9,180 nt of DNA from Planctomycetota bacterium. Lineage in GTDB: Bacteria > Planctomycetota > PUPC01. Below, piece by piece: positions 1-6,813 of the stretch (position 1 is the first letter of the stretch; every line of letters starts with the position of its first letter). The DNA is taken from contig PWKM01000169.1 of assembly GCA_003559755.1 (NCBI GenBank), positions 1 through 9,180 of the forward strand, in the 5' to 3' direction. The translations under genes and the position numbers were made by a program. The notes under the pieces were generated by a model. It was not told where the DNA came from. It searched no databases and saw only the letters and a program-made list of their open reading frames with translations.

Positions 1-17
1 AAGGCAGAGGAGGCGGA

Positions 18-2705
18 ATGATGAGAATGCGACTTGCCGCAGGGTCCTTGATGATCTTGTTGCTTGGCTTCCTTGCGACATCGCCCGCAACGTCCGAACC
101 GGCGAACGGGCTGGATAAACGAGTCTCGTTGGAGACTCGATGGTGGAATCAGCACGAGTTCGCCTGGCGGCTGGCGGAGGAGGCCGATTTGCGATGGGCC
201 ATTGTTGACGGCATCTCCGGCCGAGCCCGGGCCGGGGGGCTCGAACAGCCCGCCGCCACTCTGGCGGAGCAGTTTACGCAAGAGACCGGCATCACGCTGG
301 AGGTAATCAACGACATCCTGGTCGCGCATCGTCCGGACGAAGCCCGGCGCGAGGAGCTGGAAGCCGGCCTGTTGGAGGGCGGCGACGAGGCGGTGCGGGC
401 GGCCTGGCTGCTGGGCTGGCTCAAGGATGCCCGCGCCTGGCCGGCGTTGGCGGAAGCGGCGGCGGGCGACGACCTCGCCGTGGCCCTCTCGGCGGCCAAC
501 GCCCTGCGGCGGCTCGACGGGGAGGAGAATTTCGAAATCAAGCGCTGGATTCCCTCGGGCGGCGAGCGGCAGGGAACCCTGTTTTACAGCCGGGAATCGC
601 CCCTGGACTCCGGGCTGAGCCAGGTTCCACTGGGCGCGTGTTTCCCGAACGCTTTGACGCTGGAGCAGGCGCAGACGCTGGCGGGGAGTCCTTATGTGCC
701 GCTGCGCGAGGCGGCGGCGCGCCTGGCGGCGGGGCTGGCCGATGGCAAAGAACTGGCGGAGACGCTGAGCTCCGATCCCAGCTTAACCGTGCGCCAGGCG
801 GCCGACCGCGCCCTGCGGGCGTGGGAGCAGCCCGGCCCTTATCGGGACCGGCCGGTGCTCAAGCCCGATCTGGAAGAGCACCGGAAGGCATGGGAGGAAG
901 GCGGGCGCGCCCGGCGCTCGGCTGCGCCGTGGCTGGCTGCGTTCGGAAGCGACGACGACCTTCGCAAGCTGATCGAGGAGGGCGGCGGCGAGGAAGGCCT
1001 GATCCACCGGCCCGGCGGCGAGCAGGTCGCCGAGGCGTACCGAAAGAGTCTTGCGTCGGGCCGCCCCGGACCCTATAGCTCCGAGATGGTTCGGTGGCGC
1101 AACGCCAAGTACGTTCTTGCCATGATGTTCGACGGCGAAAAGCTGGCGGAGGAATTGGGGCCGTACCTGGGGAACGACCACTGGTCGCTGTCGTCGGAAC
1201 TGCTGCTGGCACGTTTCGCGGGGCCGCCCGCCTTGCCTCACTTCACCGACGAGGTGTTCGAGCGACGCGGGCATGTGGCACCGACCGCCGTGGGCTATAT
1301 CGGCGGGCCGGATGGCGTCGCCAGGATCGCTCTGTTGCTCGGCGGGGACAGTCTCAACACCGCCGTTTCCGCAGCGCGGGGCCTGGGCGAGAGCGGGCAG
1401 CTCTCTGCTATCGAGCCGCTGATCGGGGCGCTGGGCAGCCCGAACCGGGTGCTGCGCAGCCGCGCGGCGCTGGGCCTTGGCCGGATCGGCGGGCCCGAGG
1501 CGGCCCGGTCTCTGGCCGAGCTGATTGAAAAGGAAGAGGAGTCCCTCCCCCGCCGCTCGGCCTGGGCGATGCTCAGGGAGATCAACACCGGCGACGAGGC
1601 GCACTCGGCCCTTCTGGAGGCGGTCGAGGAAGAGCTTGACGCTTTCGTGCCGTCCTACAACCCGGTCAATCCTCGATTCGGCGACGATTTCCCCGAGGGA
1701 GAACTGGTCGTGCTCGAACGAATTTTTACCCTGGCCGGGGTCGGCGAAATTCGGTGCGCCTCGGACCCCTACGCCGGTGTCTGGACCTTCTACGGCGGGT
1801 GTTCGGGCGGCTATAACAACCAGTTCCAGGGCTTCGACGTGGCCAGCGGGGAATGGTTCACGATCCGCCCGCCCGAGATGACCGGATTGTTCTACAACGA
1901 GTCCCGCGCCGGGGGCGGCTGCTCGAGGGGCATGGCCTACGACCCGAAAGGGCGGAAGTTCTGGATCAACAACGCGACGCGGGCCCCGCGCGGGGCCAGT
2001 TTCTCCAACTGGGCCATGGTCTTTTCCGGTCCCAACAGTTGTTCATACGACCTGGCCACCGACCGTTTCGAGGGCCCGTTCCCCGAACCCGACGGGAGCC
2101 AGGGCACGTATTTCGTTGCCGACACGTCCAGAGGGCACATCTATAGCGAGGTGATGGCCACGTCGAGGGACCCCGGCGCGACCACCCAGGTGATCGACAC
2201 GGCCGACGCACGGCTCAAGGAACTCAAGTTCGAGGGGCTGCCCGGGGGACTGGGCGCGTTCTACGTACACGAGATGGCCGGCTACGACCCGGTGTCCGAC
2301 CTCATCCTGCGCGAAATCCGCGAACATGGTTTCAAACGGGGGAGGCAGCCGGAGGATGATTTCGGGCTGTGGCTGCTCGACCCCGCCAACGGCACGGCCC
2401 GCAAGGCGAGGAATCCTCTGCCCGGCGGCCGGGCCAACAATAATCCGTCGGGCACACAGCTCATGTTCGACAACCTGAACCGGGAGATGATCGCATTCCG
2501 CGACAGCGGTGCGTACGTGTTCGAGCGTCCGACGGAAAGCTGGCGCAAGATCGCCGACGGAGACCGCTGGTTCTACGTACATGCCTTCGACCCGCAGCAC
2601 AACGTATTTATCGGAAGCGGCGGCCGGTTCAACCTGTGGCTGGCCGCCTTTCGGCTCAAGGACGTGCCCGAGGGCACAAAGGCGTTCTTCGGGGCCGATG
2701 AGTGA
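18..2705 (+). CDS. Exported HEAT-repeat protein with kelch/propeller-like C-terminal domain, function unknown
   Basis: The protein has 895 aa. A signal peptide is visible: a basic start (MMRMR), a hydrophobic core to about residue 20, then a small-residue region (ATSPATS), so export is likely. Residues about 110-171, 224-271 and 428-523 show paired amphipathic helices with A/L/R patterns typical of HEAT/PBS-lyase repeats (for example SRAALGLGRIGG). From about residue 562 the sequence turns beta-rich and aromatic, with kelch-like blades (YGGCSGGYNNQFQGFD followed by GEW; LWLLDPANG; AYVFERPTESW), suggesting a propeller. I see no catalytic motif. Purine-rich AGAGGAGG at 6-13 lies 4 nt before the ATG at 18 and 7 nt before the one at 21, so the start may be 21. 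The stop overlaps the next gene. Secreted repeat/propeller proteins are common in Planctomycetota. A scaffold or binding role is inference only. Confidence 0.85.
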   Translation: MMRMRLAAGSLMILLLGFLATSPATSEPANGLDKRVSLETRWWNQHEFAWRLAEEADLRWAIVDGISGRARAGGLEQPAATLAEQFTQETGITLEVINDILVAHRPDEARREELEAGLLEGGDEAVRAAWLLGWLKDARAWPALAEAAAGDDLAVALSAANALRRLDGEENFEIKRWIPSGGERQGTLFYSRESPLDSGLSQVPLGACFPNALTLEQAQTLAGSPYVPLREAAARLAAGLADGKELAETLSSDPSLTVRQAADRALRAWEQPGPYRDRPVLKPDLEEHRKAWEEGGRARRSAAPWLAAFGSDDDLRKLIEEGGGEEGLIHRPGGEQVAEAYRKSLASGRPGPYSSEMVRWRNAKYVLAMMFDGEKLAEELGPYLGNDHWSLSSELLLARFAGPPALPHFTDEVFERRGHVAPTAVGYIGGPDGVARIALLLGGDSLNTAVSAARGLGESGQLSAIEPLIGALGSPNRVLRSRAALGLGRIGGPEAARSLAELIEKEEESLPRRSAWAMLREINTGDEAHSALLEAVEEELDAFVPSYNPVNPRFGDDFPEGELVVLERIFTLAGVGEIRCASDPYAGVWTFYGGCSGGYNNQFQGFDVASGEWFTIRPPEMTGLFYNESRAGGGCSRGMAYDPKGRKFWINNATRAPRGASFSNWAMVFSGPNSCSYDLATDRFEGPFPEPDGSQGTYFVADTSRGHIYSEVMATSRDPGATTQVIDTADARLKELKFEGLPGGLGAFYVHEMAGYDPVSDLILREIREHGFKRGRQPEDDFGLWLLDPANGTARKARNPLPGGRANNNPSGTQLMFDNLNREMIAFRDSGAYVFERPTESWRKIADGDRWFYVHAFDPQHNVFIGSGGRFNLWLAAFRLKDVPEGTKAFFGADE

Positions 2706-3688
2706 GAATCATCCGGCAATGGTTCTGGGCGTTCTGCGTGATCGCCGCACTGGTCGGGCTGTTCCTGCCCGCAGTCGGTGCCCCGATCGGCCGGGTCCTC
2801 AAATTCATGCTCGGCAGCATCCTCTTCTTCACGGGGCTCCGTCTGGACTTCAGCGCCGCGTTCCACGAGCTCATTCGCCCGCGCATGGTGGCCTACCTGA
2901 GTGTGATGCGGCTGATTGTGCTGCCCCCCATTGTCTATTTCTTCGCCCGGCTGGTGCTGCCGGAGCCGTTTGCCGTCGGCGTCCTGATCGTGGCGGCCAT
3001 GCCCGCCGGCACGGCCGGCAGCGCATTGGCCGACATCGTCCATGGGAACCCGGCCTTGGCCCTGGTCGGGACGCTGGTCACCAGCATGCTCTGCCCGCTG
3101 GTCACCCCGTGGGTGATCGCCCTCTGTTCCGGGTACGCGATCGAGGGCGGAGCGGCTTTTCTTCTCCACCAGGCGGTCTTTCTCGCGTTGATCCTGTTCG
3201 TGCCGCTGGGAGCGGCCCTGGCTGTCCGGCGGGCCTTTCCGGCACAGGTAAAACGACGCAGGGGCTTGTGGGCGGTGCTGGCGATGATCTCGCTGTTTCT
3301 GCTCATTTGCGGCGCCCTGTCCACGGTCAGCGCCGACTTCAAAGAGCTGCTCTGGAACGAACCGTGGCTGGCGCTTGGGCTGTGTCTGTTTATGTGCTGC
3401 TTCTCGGCTGGGCTCCACGTGGTCGGCTACCTGATGGCACCGTGGCGGCCGGTTCGAGATCGCGCCGCGCTGTCGGTGAACACCGCCTACGTCAATAATG
3501 GGCTGGGCATCGTTTTTGCCGCTCAATTCTTCAGCGTTGACCCGCGTTTGGGAGCGGCCGCCGTGCTGCCGGCGATCCTGCTGGAGATTCCGATGGCCCT
3601 CGCTCTCGTCCCGCTCAAGGCGTTCGTCGCCGGCCGCCTGAAAAAGGCACAAGCCGAGGCAGCGGAACAATTAAACCTGCCCGCCTGA
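2702..3688 (+). CDS. BASS-family (bile acid:sodium symporter-like) membrane transporter
   Basis: The protein has 328 aa and about nine or ten hydrophobic segments, for example near residues 8-25, 34-50, 66-90, 120-143, 150-177, 193-215 and 288-313. The conserved core of the sodium/bile-acid-symporter (SBF) fold is recognisable around residues 99-137: MPAGTAGSALADIVHGN, then a hydrophobic stretch ending in PLVTP. That Gly/Thr-rich crossover with the following T-P pair is typical of the family, which moves organic anions in symport with Na+ across the inner membrane. Substrate cannot be read from sequence; members carry bile acids, keto acids, pantothenate and others. The start is GTG at 2702, inside the upstream stop (GTGA), which suggests translational coupling. 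This start keeps the first membrane segment; the first in-frame ATG would remove it. The nearby sulfur genes are a separate transcription unit, so a link to them is speculative. Confidence 0.85.
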   Translation: MRIIRQWFWAFCVIAALVGLFLPAVGAPIGRVLKFMLGSILFFTGLRLDFSAAFHELIRPRMVAYLSVMRLIVLPPIVYFFARLVLPEPFAVGVLIVAAMPAGTAGSALADIVHGNPALALVGTLVTSMLCPLVTPWVIALCSGYAIEGGAAFLLHQAVFLALILFVPLGAALAVRRAFPAQVKRRRGLWAVLAMISLFLLICGALSTVSADFKELLWNEPWLALGLCLFMCCFSAGLHVVGYLMAPWRPVRDRAALSVNTAYVNNGLGIVFAAQFFSVDPRLGAAAVLPAILLEIPMALALVPLKAFVAGRLKKAQAEAAEQLNLPA

Positions 3689-3776
3689 CCGACTCGACCG
3701 CGTTTTCGTTCCTTCGGGGTTCTCGTCATTATTGAAAACACAGACGGTTTGTGCCCCACGTTTTCCGTTTTGGCTG

Positions 3777-3801
3777 CCCGATTCGGGAAAATATTCGGAA
3801 A
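3777..3801. repeat. Palindrome plus direct repeat upstream of the rrf2 promoter
   Basis: Positions 3777-3787 form a perfect odd palindrome (CCCGA-T-TCGGG). Overlapping it, ATTCGGGAAA at 3781-3790 is nearly repeated as ATTCGGAAA at 3793-3801, with starts 12 bp apart. Both lie just upstream of the -35 box of the rrf2 promoter, where an activator or autoregulator could bind. Binding is inference. Confidence 0.4.
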
Positions 3802-3806
3802 TCTTC

Positions 3807-3835
3807 TTGACATCCGATCGAAGGGCGGTTAATAT
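3807..3835 (+). promoter_or_regulatory. Near-consensus sigma70-type promoter for the Rrf2 regulator gene
   Basis: TTGACA at 3807-3812 is a perfect -35 hexamer. TAATAT at 3830-3835 matches the -10 consensus at five of six positions, and the spacer is exactly 17 bp. Transcription would start around 3842, leaving a short leader of about 25 nt before the ATG at 3867. A promoter this strong in front of a regulator gene usually needs repression, and candidate operator elements flank and overlap it. Confidence 0.8.
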
Positions 3836-3852
3836 CCGACTATATTGGTCGG
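3836..3852. promoter_or_regulatory. Candidate operator (CCGAC-N7-GTCGG) at the rrf2 transcription start
   Basis: CCGAC at 3836-3840 and GTCGG at 3848-3852 are perfect inverted arms around a 7-bp AT-rich centre. The element directly follows the -10 box and covers the expected transcription start, a classic site for a repressor. Autorepression by the encoded Rrf2 protein is the simplest inference. CCGA half-sites also occur in the cysK promoter region. Confidence 0.45.
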
Positions 3853-3866
3853 CTTTTAGGTGTCCT

Positions 3867-4331
3867 ATGAAGCTGTCGAACAAGACGGACTATGCGATGC
3901 GGGCGCTGTTCACGCTTGTCGAGCATTACGGCCGGGGGCCGATCCCCATCCCCGAGCTGGCCCGGCGGAACGAAGTGCCCAAGCCGTTTCTGGAGCATAT
4001 TATGCTGGAGATGAAGAAGCAGGGCTGGGTGCGAAGTACCGTGGGGAAGAACGGGGGATACTCCCTGGCGAAAAGCCCCGACCAGATTACGATGGGCGAG
4101 GTTGTCCGCCATTTCGACGGCATCCTGGCCCCGATCGCCTGTGTGTCGGCCAGTCACTACGAGCCGTGCAGCCAGCGCCCGGTGTGCCGGTTCCGGCGGG
4201 TATTCCTGGAGATCAGGAATCAGGTCACTCGTCAGATGGACCGGGCGTCGCTGGCCGCTGTGTTCACGGCCGCGCTGACGCAGCGGCAGGATATGTCGAT
4301 CGATGAGTACGCCGAGGACGGCGAGGTTTAG
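3867..4331 (+). CDS. Rrf2-family transcriptional regulator, possible Fe-S or thiol sensor
   Basis: The protein has 154 aa, the usual size for Rrf2/IscR/CymR/NsrR regulators. The opening MKLSNKTDYAMRALFTL is the characteristic N-terminal helix. A winged helix follows: IPELARRNEVPKPFLEHIMLEMKKQGWV is the helix-turn-helix and STVGKNGGYSLAK the wing. Three cysteines, C92, C101 and C107, with H97 between them, lie in the loop where IscR and NsrR hold their Fe-S cluster; the spacing here is C-x8-C-x5-C. I chose the ATG at 3867 because family homology begins there. The frame is open further upstream (ATG at 3732), but that extension would cross the promoter. A weak AGG lies about 7 nt before the start. 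The gene lies 119 nt upstream of cysK on the same strand, so it probably controls cysteine/methionine synthesis, as CymR does in Firmicutes. The signal sensed is unknown. Confidence 0.9.
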   Translation: MKLSNKTDYAMRALFTLVEHYGRGPIPIPELARRNEVPKPFLEHIMLEMKKQGWVRSTVGKNGGYSLAKSPDQITMGEVVRHFDGILAPIACVSASHYEPCSQRPVCRFRRVFLEIRNQVTRQMDRASLAAVFTAALTQRQDMSIDEYAEDGEV

Positions 4332-4393
4332 AAACGGCCCTTCGCGGGTTGAATGGCGACCTGTATGTGAGCCGATATGAGTGCAAATAACGG

Positions 4394-4426
4394 CCGATTA
4401 TTGCCCCGTGTATTGCGTATAATCGG
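4394..4426 (+). promoter_or_regulatory. cysK promoter region containing an 8-bp dyad (CCGATTAT-N17-ATAATCGG)
   Basis: A perfect -10 hexamer, TATAAT, lies at 4418-4423, about 28 nt before the start codon. No good -35 exists at 16-18 bp spacing (the best alignment matches about two of six positions), so activation or another determinant may be needed. CCGATTAT at 4394-4401 and ATAATCGG at 4419-4426 are exact inverted complements separated by 17 bp, with one arm over the -10 and one over the -35 position. This is a plausible operator for the adjacent Rrf2 regulator. A further CCGATAT lies at 4372-4378. Confidence 0.55.
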
Positions 4427-4450
4427 GGGAGTACAGAAAAAAGGAGTTGG

Positions 4451-5410
4451 ATGATGGCGAGCTGGCATGCGGATAATTCGTTGTCCATCGGGAAAACCCC
4501 GCTGGTCCGGATCAATCGAATCACACAAGGAATCTCCGGCACGGTGTTGGGCAAGATCGAGGGGCGCAACCCTGCCTATTCGGTGAAATGCCGGATTGGG
4601 GCGTCGATGGTGTGGGACGCCGAGAAGCGCGGCCTGTTGAAGCCGGGCCAAACCATCGTCGAGCCGACCAGCGGAAACACCGGGATCGCCCTGGCCTATG
4701 TCGCAGCGGCGCGTGGCTATTCGCTCACGTTGACCATGCCCGACACGATGAGTATCGAGCGGCGCAAGCTGCTCAAGGTGTTCGGGGCCGACCTGGTGTT
4801 GACTGCCGGCTCCGACGGGATGCCGGGCGCCATCGCCAAGGCCGAGGAGATCGTCGACTCGGATTCCGAGCGGTATTTCATGCCCCAGCAGTTCAAGAAC
4901 GCCGCCAACCCCGCGATCCACGAGGCGACCACGGGGCCGGAAATCTGGAACGATACCGACGGCGGGATCGATGTCCTGGTCGCCGGCGTCGGGACCGGCG
5001 GAACGATCACCGGCACCTCGCGGTTCATCAAGAAAACGAAAGGCAAGCAGATCACCTCGGTGGCCGTCGAGCCCGCTCAGAGCCCGGTGATCACGCAGAA
5101 GCTGGCCGGGCAGGAACTCGAGCCGGGCCCGCACATGGTCCAGGGCATCGGGGCCGGGTTTATCCCCGACGTGCTCGACCTCGACCTCGTGGACCGTGTG
5201 GAGCAGGTCGCCGACGAAGAGGCCATGGAGTTCAGCCGCCGCCTGGCGAGAGAGGAGGGCATCCTGTCCGGTATTTCCTCGGGCGGAGCGATGGCGGTGG
5301 CCGACCGCCTGGCTCGCGATGACGAGTTCGCGGGCAAAACCATCGTGGTGGTCCTGCCGGACTCCGGCGAGCGCTACCTGTCGACGCTCCTGTACGACGG
5401 GCTGTTTTGA
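4451..5410 (+). CDS. cysK: Cysteine synthase A (O-acetylserine sulfhydrylase)
   Basis: The protein has 319 aa, the normal CysK length. It is a cytosolic PLP enzyme that makes cysteine from O-acetylserine and sulfide. All hallmarks are present: the PLP-lysine segment GRNPAYSVKCRIG (K46), the substrate loop TSGNTG (about 73-78), the phosphate-binding glycine loop GTGGTITG, the late SGISSGGAM motif and the near-terminal LPDSGERYLSTLLYDGLF. AAGGAG at 4441-4446 lies 4 nt before the ATG at 4451 and 7 nt before the ATG at 4454, so the second ATG may be the true start, a one-residue difference. It is the first gene of a likely cysK-metY-metXW operon behind its own promoter. The paralogue cystathionine beta-synthase is unlikely, given the CysK-type C-terminus. 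No cysE is nearby, so O-acetylserine must be supplied from elsewhere. Confidence 0.95.
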   Translation: MMASWHADNSLSIGKTPLVRINRITQGISGTVLGKIEGRNPAYSVKCRIGASMVWDAEKRGLLKPGQTIVEPTSGNTGIALAYVAAARGYSLTLTMPDTMSIERRKLLKVFGADLVLTAGSDGMPGAIAKAEEIVDSDSERYFMPQQFKNAANPAIHEATTGPEIWNDTDGGIDVLVAGVGTGGTITGTSRFIKKTKGKQITSVAVEPAQSPVITQKLAGQELEPGPHMVQGIGAGFIPDVLDLDLVDRVEQVADEEAMEFSRRLAREEGILSGISSGGAMAVADRLARDDEFAGKTIVVVLPDSGERYLSTLLYDGLF

Positions 5411-5450
5411 TATCGCCCTCCGTGGGCCTGAATTGCCATGAGCTAATTTG

Positions 5451-5457
5451 AAGAGGA
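5451..5457 (+). promoter_or_regulatory. Ribosome binding site that places the metY start at 5466
   Basis: AAGAGGA lies 8 nt upstream of the ATG at 5466. An alternative TTG start at 5448 would lie before this site and add six residues with no Shine-Dalgarno of its own, so 5466 is preferred. Confidence 0.75.
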
Positions 5458-5465
5458 CGACTGTT

Positions 5466-6773
5466 ATGGATGTTGAGAAAAAACGTTACGGTCTCGGGAC
5501 CCTCGCATTACACGCCGGGCAGGAGCCCGACCCGACGACCATGGCCCGCGCCGTGCCGATCTACGCGACCACGAGTTATGAGTTCAAGAGCACAGAACAC
5601 GCCGCCGACCTCTTCGCTCTGAAGGAGTTCGGGAACATCTACTCGCGGTTGATGAACCCGACGAACGACATCCTCGAGAAACGGCTGGCCGAGCTCAACG
5701 GCGGCGTCGGGGCGCTGGCGCTGGCCAGCGGCCAGGCGGCGATCAGCGCCGCGCTGCTGACCATCGTACACGCCGGGCAGAACTTCATCTCGGCGACCAG
5801 CTTGTACGGCGGAACCTGGACCCTGTTCTCCCAGACGTTCCCCAAGCTCGGCATCGAGGTCCGCTTCTTCGATCCCAGCAAGCCCGAGACCATCGACGAC
5901 CTGGTGGACGAGAACACCCGGGCGGTCTATCTCGAAACGCCGGGCAACCCGAAAAACGACGTGCCGGACTATCGCAAAATCACCGACGCCGCCCATCAAC
6001 ACGGCCTGCCGGCGATCATCGATAATACCGTGCTCACCCCGGCACTGTTCCGGCCCATCGAGCACGGCTTCGACATCGTCGTCTATTCCACCACGAAATT
6101 CCTCGCCGGGCACGGCGTACATGTCGGCGGGGCCATCGTCGACAGCGGCAATTTCCCCTGGGCCGACGACCCGGAGAAATGGCCGGAGTTCAACGCCCCC
6201 GACCCCGCCTACAACGGGATGGTCTTCGTCGAGGCGCTCCGCCCGGTCGGCAACATCGCCTACATCATCCATATCCGCACCCACTGGCTTCGGGATACCG
6301 GCGGCTGCCAAAGCCCGTTCGGATCGTTTCTGACCCTGCTCGGGCTGGAGACGCTGCACGTCCGGATGGAGCGGCACGTAGAGAACGCACAGGCGGTGGC
6401 GGAGTTCCTCGACGAGCACCCCGCCGTCGAATGGGTGAACTATCCCGGCCTGCCCGGCCATCCCGACCGGGCCAACGTCGAGAAGTATCTGCCCGACGGG
6501 GCCGGGGCCATCGTGGGATTCGGAATCAAGGGCGGGGCGGAAGCCGGCGTGAAACTCATCGATAACGTCAAGCTGTTCAGCCACCTGGCAAACATCGGCG
6601 ATGCCAAGTCGCTCATCATTCATCCGGCGACCACGACGCACGCACAGCTCAGCCCCGAGGAACAGGCCCAGACCGGGGTGACCCCGGAATTCGTCCGCCT
6701 GTCCGTCGGCATCGAGGACATCGCGGACATCCTCGCCGACCTCGACCTGGCTCTGAATGCTTCGCAGGAATAG
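5466..6773 (+). CDS. metY: O-acetylhomoserine sulfhydrylase (O-acetylhomoserine aminocarboxypropyltransferase)
   Basis: The protein has 435 aa, typical for MetY and longer than the roughly 390 aa of cystathionine gamma-synthase/lyase relatives in the same Cys/Met-metabolism PLP family. It converts O-acylhomoserine and sulfide to homocysteine. The opening GTLALHAGQEPDPTT-RAVPIYATTSYEF is the family start; YSRLMNPTNDILEKRLAELNGG and the SGQAA loop (S88-G89-Q90) bind the cofactor. The PLP lysine is K211 in YSTTKFLAGHG. The MetY-type insertion follows (DSGNFPWADDPEKWPEFN), and SHLANIGDAKSLIIHPATTTH and VRLSVGIEDIADILADL close the protein. The start is ATG 5466, set by a good ribosome binding site. 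The gene lies 55 nt after cysK and 40 nt before metXW, with no convincing promoter between, so it is probably co-transcribed with them. Confidence 0.95.
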   Translation: MDVEKKRYGLGTLALHAGQEPDPTTMARAVPIYATTSYEFKSTEHAADLFALKEFGNIYSRLMNPTNDILEKRLAELNGGVGALALASGQAAISAALLTIVHAGQNFISATSLYGGTWTLFSQTFPKLGIEVRFFDPSKPETIDDLVDENTRAVYLETPGNPKNDVPDYRKITDAAHQHGLPAIIDNTVLTPALFRPIEHGFDIVVYSTTKFLAGHGVHVGGAIVDSGNFPWADDPEKWPEFNAPDPAYNGMVFVEALRPVGNIAYIIHIRTHWLRDTGGCQSPFGSFLTLLGLETLHVRMERHVENAQAVAEFLDEHPAVEWVNYPGLPGHPDRANVEKYLPDGAGAIVGFGIKGGAEAGVKLIDNVKLFSHLANIGDAKSLIIHPATTTHAQLSPEEQAQTGVTPEFVRLSVGIEDIADILADLDLALNASQE

Positions 6774-6795
6774 GGCCGCTCGCCGATGTGGGCGA

Positions 6796-6803
6796 GGGAG
6801 GAG
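6796..6803 (+). promoter_or_regulatory. Ribosome binding site for the metX-metW fusion
   Basis: GGGAGGAG ends 10 nt before the ATG at 6814. It supports 6814 rather than the upstream in-frame ATG at 6757, which would overlap metY and add 19 residues unlike any MetX N-terminus. Confidence 0.75.
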
Positions 6804-6813
6804 CACCGAAACG

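Noticed and set aside
783..1604. Long minus-strand open frame (273 codons) opposite the HEAT-repeat gene
   Set aside because: It is a GC-rich antisense shadow: translation is low-complexity and Arg/Pro/Ala/Gly-rich with no family signature, while the + strand shows a signal peptide and repeats.
2573..3670. 365-codon minus-strand open frame opposite the BASS gene
   Set aside because: Its translation is rich in R/Q/H/D/G with no hydrophobic core; the + strand encodes a recognisable membrane transporter.
3732..3866. Upstream 45-residue extension of the Rrf2 reading frame
   Set aside because: It would be translated through the consensus promoter at 3807-3835, and the family's N-terminus begins exactly at 3867.
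4337..4350. CCC-TTCGC-GGG hairpin after the rrf2 stop codon
   Set aside because: It has a three-pair stem with no T-run, not a credible terminator.
4332..4450. SAM or T-box riboswitch in front of cysK
   Set aside because: The candidate transcription start is about 20 nt before the start codon, leaving no room for a structured leader, and no aptamer-like helices are visible.
5415..5427. Small hairpin GCCC-TCCGT-GGGC between cysK and metY
   Set aside because: It has only a 4-bp stem and no T-tract, too weak to call a terminator or attenuator.
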